Shown here piece by piece: positions 1 through 64,000 of a stretch of DNA of 64,000 bases. Position 1 is the first letter of the stretch. Every line of letters begins with the position of its first letter. The translations under genes and the position numbers were made by a program. The stretch spans positions 119,453 through 183,452 of the forward strand of contig WEDG01002917.1 of NCBI GenBank assembly GCA_017591395.1, given 5' to 3'. The notes under the pieces were generated by a model. It saw only the letters and a list, made by a program, of their open reading frames with translations, had not been told where the DNA came from and did no database searches. The stretch comes from Schistocephalus solidus (lineage: Eukaryota; Platyhelminthes; Cestoda; Diphyllobothriidea; Diphyllobothriidae).

Positions 1-3000
1 AGCTCCAAAGGGACACTGGTCATTGTCCAACGGGAATGCGCCACCCATTTCTAAAACTCCGATGGACAAATGGGAAAACAGGACGTGGTGTCAGCCAAAC
101 TTTCCTTTCACAAAAGGCAACACCGAATTTTCTTCTGTTATCAAAAAGGATGAGTAAGATCGCTGTTTATTTTCCCACAGATCCTATTCGATAGTCAAAT
201 AAGCATGAGACCTATGTAGGTCTCATAGCGTGCTATGCAGGTCGGGAAATCTTACCATGGTTTACAATAGTAAGACGATGAATTGTCTCAAAAACGTGAA
301 TTTTAATCATTGGAGAGATAAAGAACAAATGCTGCTTAAGTTCGTAACCCCCAGCATGACTGACCTAAATATAGGCAAATAGAATATTTTTAATTTAAAT
401 CCTCGCACACAGTGATCAACGTGGACGGAAGGGCAGCACCGTTTCCTTTACAAATAGGGTTTTGGAGAAATTAGCCGAGTACCTATAAAAATAAAGTTTA
501 TAATTTGAACAATGATGAATAAAATTCTATATTATAAACGGCTCATTGATCAGACAGACCTTGATTTTCAAGAAGAAAAGCTCTGAGGATTGGATGACAC
601 GATTCAAACTCCACCCCTTTACAAAGATAACAACTCTCGACCTCGCTCTTATAAATTAAACTTACATTCTTGGGTCTTTCATTTAATGGCAACACTCTAC
701 AATGAAGTTAATATATGCTAGTTTGGGGCCCCTGAGGAAAGCATGCTAAGGGGGAGACCTGGTACATTAATTTAAAAACCTTAAATTGACTGCCATTTTT
801 CTTGCTTTAGAGAACGGCCGTTAAACTCATCCAATTTTTTGCTTTACCATCTGCTTAACTTATCAAAAATGTCCTGTTATTGTAATAATATCATTCCTTC
901 ACTTTTTGGTTAAAGCGCCTGCTCACCTGTTGGTTTTGTAGCTGCGTTTTATAGCCTATAGTTATCAGGCTTTCTAAAAGTGACATCGGATGCAGCTTTG
1001 GACTAAAAGCTTCTGCTGCATTATCAAGGGGTCCAATTTTAATAAGATTATCAATCGAATGGACGTAATCAGCACCAAAAGAAAACTGCTCTTCAGTGAA
1101 GGTTGTGTTTTTGTCAGATAGTCCGTGTTTTTGAATTTTGATTGTGCTCATTTGTATGCACATACTTCGTTTTTCCGTTGACAACACCTGAGGATTTTCA
1201 CTTAATTTAATCTAAGCTGCTCTTATCACTCAGCAATGTCCATCCGCAAAGTTTCAAGAATGCATGTTAGATACTCTGATACCATTTTGCGGTCGAGTTG
1301 CCATCAATGGTTGTCTCAAAGTTGCTGCAGTCGTTGACCGGTGTAAACAGTCTTAAACGACCAATAAAACTGTTCATTTTTGTTTAAAGCTAGTTCTTCC
1401 CTGTGGTTGCTCGGCTTTACTATTAGGGTAGTCTTGATAACATCACACTTGTCAAGGGATCTCTTCTACGGTTATTTGGTGACTGGTTTTATGCTTGATT
1501 GACTTGTAATTGAGCCCAAGATGCACAATTCACCTAGTAAATTGGTGTAGGCTCTATCTAGTCAACCAAAAAGCTTGCTAGCCGTTTTCGAGCCCGAAAG
1601 TCTAATCTGCTAGTGTAGGTCTATACCGAGGCTAATCCACTGTTATCAGGCACATTTTATGCCAATAACCGCGTTTTATACTCAAGTTATTGAAATTGTG
1701 CAACACTTCTTCAGCCCTTGATTCAATTTAGAATTGCCTTCCCCGTAAGTTCGACTTACTCTGTCGTGGGATACAGAATATGTGTAGTTGGAGGGGTAAT
1801 CCTTTCATCGGTTTCCCTTTGTCGGAAGCATAATGTGTACGTAAACTTTGCAGTGATGGAAGAGACTGCATATAAAAAATGCCTCTTCCCCGTTTCAAAA
1901 TTTACGAGGACCTGTCTGATCGTTTGGTTGTGAGATTACCAGGCCCATAGATTCTGCGTAGGCTTGCCAAATCAATGCCTCCCCCAAAATGTGAGACCGC
2001 GCATTAGGATCTCTATGTTTTTTGCCACCCCTCTAGAAACTGTATTAAGAACTGACTGTTACATGTCAGTTACCTTACGATAGTCAATGCCACCAATTGT
2101 GACGTTAGTCTGCTGGTAAGACTTGACCGTATGAACTGAAGACATTGTCAACCATCGCATGTAACCTCACTTTAACAATATGAAGGGCACTGTGTGCCAC
2201 AAGTCGTGGCCTGGTGGGCTGCCAACCGAACATGCCTGTGTGACACACGTAGTCGGGCTGTTTATATTTCTTAGATACCGGGCTCAATTCCGCCCGTCTT
2301 CTTGGCTCTGTCTCGACACTGGCTAAGGTGGGTGCTTTTAGTGTAATAAGGACGAAAAGCGGTCTACTGTTATGTGTTTCAGAATAATATACACATATCC
2401 TAGCTCTCTTCTTTTATGTGAAGACTGCCGAAAACATACATATGCTGCTAGGCAATATGATAAATGCAACTATTCGTACGAGAGAATTATTCTTTAGTTC
2501 TTACATATAATTTAAATTATACGTGAGTAATCTTTTATGTCAGGCTCTGATTGCCGACTGTAGCGTTGACCTTACAATTTACGAAAATTTAGCCAAAATT
2601 CGAGGGGTTTGTTTAAGAACTTACAAAAGGATAGTGCCTGATCTGACGTCAGGTTGAGTTAGCTATTTTACATAGACTCCGACCTTCCAATACATGTAGG
2701 CTTCATAGAAATTTTCAAAACTTAAAGGGTTACTAAATGTCACCCCTTTTGTGAAATTTCACCAATTGTAATATTGAAATTTCTGCAGAAGTATGCCCAT
2801 TAGACTACATCCACGTAAACCAAATAAGGTTTCTCGTTCATGAAATTTTCTTCGAGAGATAGGTTAAGCCGCTGGTGACTGTCGAGTAATGACGCGATCT
2901 CGTGCCGCGAAGAAAAGATACTGCAACGAAGGTGAAATCGCCAAGGAAAAGTCATAAAATTCAGCACAATGGCACTCTATTGACGTTTTAAGTATGATCG

Positions 3001-4430
3001 ATGAAGCAGAAAAACCCCCATGGGAGGACTGGTTATCACAAAACCTTAACAGCAATAGACTTTTGCAGTCTGTCATGATGATCGAAATCGTTCACAATGA
3101 GACCCGACTGAAGGAAGGGTTCTTATTCTCATTTTTGAGCCCCAAAAAACGATGCAATTTCGGGACCTACCGGCCAGTGGGGGAGTTTGATCTAACCCGA
3201 CACATCCTCCAACATGCTGGAAATACTACACACAATACCACCATTTTTTGAGTTATAGTATTCTTGTTAAAGCGGAAGCAGTCTTGTCTATAGTACGCAC
3301 TTTAAAGTAGCACAATTTCGAGGATATAATTCTCAACCATTTTTCAGTCGATACCCTTTACCATGAGTTTGTGCAACTCCACATGCGGCTTATATGAAAA
3401 CTACTTCGTGCGCCGTCTTCAAACGTTCATAACTGTCCGTCTGCGGATTTTAATGCGAGTTTGGCATAGATTATCTGTTACAAACGTCTAATGTGACTGT
3501 TTCTTACTCATGTGATATGTACCAAGGGGTATCAAATTACAGAAATCTATTAATCTTGAGTGGATGACGCTACTCTTGTTCTCTGCATTCAAAATATGTC
3601 ATTCTGTTTAGCCTTCAGGAAATTGCATTGCCTTACATCACACAACTGTAGCCCAGGTAGCCCTTATTCATGCAGGATGTTCTTTTTAGTGACTTACCTC
3701 GCGAGTACCAGGGTCGCATATCAAAATAACTTACGTTGACATTGGAGCGTCGCAATTTTCTGATTACCGAACCTTGGGTTCCAGGTTCAGGATGTCATCA
3801 CCCACACCAATGCCTTTTACTTCTTCCGATTTTATTAACCGAGCCAAATTCTTCAATGCACCTGCGCACATTATAAATCTTGCCCTTAAGGTTTCATTGT
3901 TTGCCGTAAATTGATCTTCAAATCTGTAGGTTTGCAAAGTTGTTGCAATATGTTTGTTAAAATAGCCTCGGAGCTAAGGAACACAGTATGAGTTCGGAAC
4001 ATTACTTAGGGACAATATACCATCCTGAAATAAATGCAATTCTGTTACAAGTGTGCCTTACATTACGTTCTGTGATGTTTGCGTTTGTGTTTGAACAAAC
4101 CACAAAAGCAATCACATTAAGTTTTTCGTCCAATTTCAGTCATATTGTTTCCTAAACTGTGCCTTCGCCTACCAGCGCTTTGTCCTTACCGATAGTCTAC
4201 CTTTGTGTAGTTCGTTTAACTTTTTAATTTCTCGTGCAGATAAAACTTGTGGGTTATTTTAGTCAAACGCTTTTGTAGAAAATTCACAAATTACCAAAAA
4301 TCTAATTATTATCCTCATCTAGCGAAACCAGGACTAGTTGTCGCAGGTGCTTCAACCTAGTTTTCTTTCAGTCTTAGCCCCCTTCAACCTTCTAAACGAA
4401 GTAAAACTTTCATCATCTACTTTTTTTTAG
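1..4430. other. AT-rich left flank, no supported gene
   Basis: AT-rich sequence upstream of the first traceable exon. Short open frames occur on both strands, but none has splice sites, a domain or composition that I can defend. The best of them is a 98-codon minus-strand frame at 891-1187, with no recognisable family. Around 2278-2335 there is a short fragment of the GC-rich dispersed repeat family, recognised by the string TCTTCTTGGCTCTGTCTCGA. The stretch may be the 5' part of the large gene's transcription unit or intergenic DNA; the sequence does not decide. Confidence 0.5.
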
Positions 4431-60937
<56,507 letters not shown>

Positions 60938-62619
60938 GTGAGTCACGCCTACCCTTTATGAACAGAGTAGCACCCTCTTTAACGTGACCTTTATGACACT
61001 TCTCACCATGTGAAATCCGTAGTCTTCTACTGTACACAATGGCTCAGTAGGGTGGTATGCGGAATTCAAAACTCCTACTGGGGCCTAGATTGTGCGTGGC
61101 ACGCTTAAACTAACTTTTTTAGTTTTGGCAGCCTCTTCGACCGCGCCCTCTTCCGGTCATCTGGGCGTGGTCTGTGAGTGGCTGAGGGGAAAATGCAATA
61201 GATGCTGCGCAAGCCTGCCACACCAAAGGTAACAGGATATCAATCCTGCGCCCGCCCACTCTAGAGCTAGGTCTCTAGATCCCATGTTTAATTCGTAAGG
61301 GATGTTACCCCGGTGCTGTAGTCAATACCGATCCGAAAAAACTGGTCTTGGTTTGCTCACGGTTTGTTTTTCTACTGTTCCCGCGCGACTAACTCTGTGC
61401 CCGATCTACCAGCATGTGTTTGCCAGGTCACCAGGCCCACCAACCTCACGGTCGGATCATTTTTATTCCGGGAAGTTGCGACATTTGTTCAGAGAGTACC
61501 AGACAGCTTCTCCCTTGTGTTCAGTTGATCCACGCTTAACAGTTCTTATTCATGCGTATTAGCGCTGCTGCAATGCACTTTATTGCCCTAAAGGCATCTT
61601 GCATGCAACATCAGTGCCTTGTTTTGGCTTTCTTGGGGAGGTGGATGGCCAGTCGTCCCCTCAGAATTTATCGCGTTAGTACGAATGTTTCTATAATCAT
61701 ATTTCTCTGGAGGAAGATAAGCACCAACAACTGCCCTCTTCTTCGGCTCATGAACATGGAGGGACCATGTAACAGGTATCCGGAGGCAACAAGCATAGCA
61801 GACACTTCAGCAGTCTAGGAGTTGTTTGTCGAAATCGACTGTCTGAGTGCAAAACGGCGTCGGTTTTTGTGCGTGTGTTAAAATTTAGTGGCCTAATCAT
61901 ACACAGCCGCGACCAAGCATTTGGCTTTGTTTATGCTGGCGGCGCAGGTGCTGTTCTTTATATTCACAGAATGAAGGGCTCATTACTGGATTACGATGTC
62001 AGGGGTACTTTCGTGAGGCAGTAAAACGTCACCTTCGGTCCGGAGGGCCGAGATGTTCCGTCATTTCGCAGCACTACACGTCTCGGTTTTTTATCGTGCC
62101 ACGGTGATTTAGACGCATGTCAGGTTCATCTTTCCGTCACAACCTCCTCGTCTCTCGCGAAGAGGTTCCGCAATTGCGAGGTCGCGCGATTTTGTTTAAT
62201 TTTAAGCCCAATTTTTGTGGCGTCTGCCTCGCTTACCATTTTGGCGCCAATTGGACGCGATCGCCGTACCTGACGAAGCTCAAGTCACGTATTGTTTTTT
62301 TGTGAACTACACACGCGTTGGTCCCCATTAGCCCTGCAACTGGCCATAATTAAGAGGCCGCCCCCCCCCCCGATTCCGCATCAGCGGGAGTAACACAACG
62401 TCTACTCCAGAAGGAGCCATCGCACCCAGATTTCAAGTCTTGACTGAGTAGGACTGATTTATCCAGTCAATTGACGGCACCGCGCAAAAGTGATCGCCAA
62501 AGCCGGGATGCAGCGACGCACTCCTCACTCCCCTTCTCCACTCCACGCCAGTGGCAAGTTCGAGTCAAGTCGGATGACCACGAAATTAGGCGTAGTGGTT
62601 TACGCTGTGTAAGCCTCCA
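60938..62619. other. Sequence after exon 25, no gene seen
   Basis: Frames at 61302-61562 and 61552-61818 are open by chance as far as I can tell. No splice phase fit or domain. Confidence 0.35.
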
Positions 62620-63200
62620 TCTATAACGGCAGTTCGGCCGTCGATGTCGATGAGATCCATCGTACGTACCACAGCATGGTGGTGCAGGGACGGTGGGTTA
62701 CGCGTGGGTTAGTTTTAAGTGATAGTAGCCTTGTGCTGCAGCTACCACACTGAGCTCCCCCAACTGAGTCTGGTGTCATGACAGAGTCAAGAAGATCGAA
62801 GGCGGGAGAAGGCGCGGCCGGAGCCGCGCCAGCGCGGACTATCACACCTAGCTCGGATTCCACGAAGTGGCAGTGCCATAAAGGCCACCTTAAGAAGGAG
62901 CCATTCCAGCCTGACTCTCAGTCCGCCAGGCAGCCCCTCCACACTAACCACACACTGGGCTGACCACACGGTCCGAGTTATCCTGTCAGTTGGCAGCCTT
63001 CCAAGTCACGGATTTTAGCGCACCGTGATAGTTTCAAGCGCGTCAGATTGTTTATAGTGAGGAAAATGCGCTGAGCTGTTGACCTCACTCTCTCCCCCAC
63101 CCCCACAATTAGACCATCGTCCAAGCCGGTCAGTTATCTGATGCGGAAGTGGGTGCGACTGCTGTGACCGCGTCTACGTGTACTATGTACACAACCTGGC
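62620..63200 (+). repeat. GC-rich dispersed repeat, copy 5
   Basis: Plus copy, the most complete: AACGGCAGTTCGGCCGTCGA, ACAGAGTCAAGAAGATCGAA, GCCGGAGCCGCGCCAGC, GGCCACCTTAAGAAGGAGCC, CACCGTGATAGTTTCAAGCG, then CCACAATTAGACCATCGTCC. Both strands have GC-rich open frames that are not genes. Confidence 0.7.
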
Positions 63201-63229
63201 CCCCCAAACACAAGCCCTAGGGTTTCACA

Positions 63230-63440
63230 CAGCAGGTGGGTGAACGGCTCACATATCAAGTGTTTAAGATAGCCAGAGGTCACATTAAGAAGGAGCTATC
63301 ACAGCCTGACTCTCAAACTACCAGTCGGAAACTCCAAAAAACACAGATTAAACTGACTGCGAGGTCTGAATGTATTTGTCAGTTGGCAACCTTCCAACCC
63401 ACGGCGCTTATCGCCCCGTGTTATTCTCAAGTTCAGATCA
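63230..63440 (+). repeat. GC-rich dispersed repeat, copy 6 (fragment)
   Basis: CACATTAAGAAGGAGCTATC and CAGTTGGCAACCTTCCAACC repeat the middle of copy 5, 350 bp downstream and in the same orientation. Confidence 0.6.
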
Positions 63441-63593
63441 CACATGCAGCACGGAGAAGGAGCCGTGGATCAAACTTGCCTCCCAATCAGCTATGCAGAC
63501 TGAGAGCATGTTGTTTGTGGTGTTGCGTGTGAGCATGTGAGGTGTAGAGGCTGCTGAGGAGAGATGTAGTTTTTTGTTATAGCCGTCGGTGTT

Positions 63594-64000
63594 CTATCGC
63601 AGGTTTTCATGGAGACGCACGTGACCTAATAGGCCCATGTGGTGTGTGAATGTGCGTGGGCAGTACGGACAGTTGAATCGGGTGCGGCGGGTATATGTTG
63701 GTGCTCCTGCCACTAGTTCGCCGACCAGGCCGATGCGTGATGTGCATGTGCGATTACAATAAGGACAATATAGGTCGGGAGGTGCTGAGTCTGCGGGAGC
63801 TCTGCTACGGGTACTAGTAGTCGAGCTCATGGGAGAAATATGGGAAATGTTGATGGGTGCGCAAAATATGCTGGTATCGTGGTAGATTCCGCTTTCGTGG
63901 ATGCGCATTTGACCGATCAGGCCCATGCGATGTATGAATGCGCGTGGGCAGTGAGGGTACTGGAGTCGGCGGTCTCTGTTGTGTGTTGGTGCTTCAGGCA
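63594..64000 (-). CDS. Degenerate C2H2 zinc-finger frame, open at the window edge
   Basis: On the minus strand the frame is open from the window edge to a stop at 63594. Three finger modules are seen. The first, YPHCPRAFIHRMGLIGQMRI, has its first Cys changed to Tyr. The second, CPYCNRTCTSRIGLVGEL, lacks both His. The third, CPYCPRTFTHHMGLLGHVRL plus His, is a correct C-x2-C-x12-H-x3-H finger. Linkers are Ser/Thr/Pro-rich with a GAPTYTRRTRF segment between modules. From memory, near-identical finger modules are widespread in tapeworm genomes next to retroelement frames, so I take it as the C-terminal part of a repeat element rather than a single-copy transcription factor. The 5' part lies outside. 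Confidence 0.6.
   Translation of the reverse strand, partial: PEAPTHNRDRRLQYPHCPRAFIHRMGLIGQMRIHESGIYHDTSIFCAPINISHISPMSSTTSTRSRAPADSAPPDLYCPYCNRTCTSRIGLVGELVAGAPTYTRRTRFNCPYCPRTFTHHMGLLGHVRLHENLR

Noticed and set aside
891..1187. 98-codon minus-strand frame with protein-like composition
   Set aside because: No family recognised, no neighbours, no splice or promoter support; kept only as a remark.
2994..3251. 85-codon frame considered as an upstream exon of the large gene
   Set aside because: No convincing acceptor and donor in phase with exon 1.

Overview
The window looks like nuclear DNA of a tapeworm with a repeat-rich genome, most likely a diphyllobothriidean such as Spirometra, Dibothriocephalus or Schistocephalus. 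This is inference. It rests on split genes with GT..AG introns, a Penelope-like retroelement, many tRNA-headed SINE copies, C2H2 zinc-finger modules of a kind I associate with tapeworm repeats, and abundant microsatellites. Nothing bacterial, viral or CRISPR-like was seen.

Most of the window (4431-60937, + strand) is one very large gene. I traced 25 exons by hand from acceptor/donor signals and checked that the split-codon phase agrees from exon to exon. Almost every junction agrees. The exceptions are a phase break between the exons ending at 11866 and starting at 14051, and an internal frame change near 40375-40402. The traced exons sum to about 7.2 kb, or about 2,400 codons, and both ends of the gene appear to lie outside the window. 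The protein is rich in Ser, Thr, Pro, Ala and Glu, with short Arg/Lys/Glu/Gln-rich helices (exons at 4431, 6448, 17148, 29785 and 38568) that look like coiled coils. No catalytic domain was recognised. The composition suits a large scaffold protein, possibly of the centrosome or cilium, but I cannot name it.

The introns hold the repeats. (i) A decayed Penelope-like element, reverse transcriptase plus GIY-YIG endonuclease, sits at 43199-45880 in a 12.3-kb intron between two (AT)n tracts. Its last codons overlap a hammerhead-ribozyme-like motif. Related hammerhead-like motifs occur at 15664, 15936, 38297, 38352 and 58036, four of them as inverted pairs. (ii) A tRNA-headed SINE family has at least 15 copies, some in palindromes and nests. 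(iii) A non-autonomous TIR element family has telomere-like CCCTAA-rich interiors; one copy has an 8-bp target duplication. (iv) A GC-rich dispersed family and several AT-rich families are present. (v) Long pyrimidine tracts all have pyrimidines on the gene's coding strand, the largest a 940-bp (CCT)n block ending just before an exon.

The right end (60938-64000) holds more dispersed repeats and, on the minus strand, a degenerate C2H2 zinc-finger reading frame open to the window edge. The left end (1-4430) shows no gene I can support.
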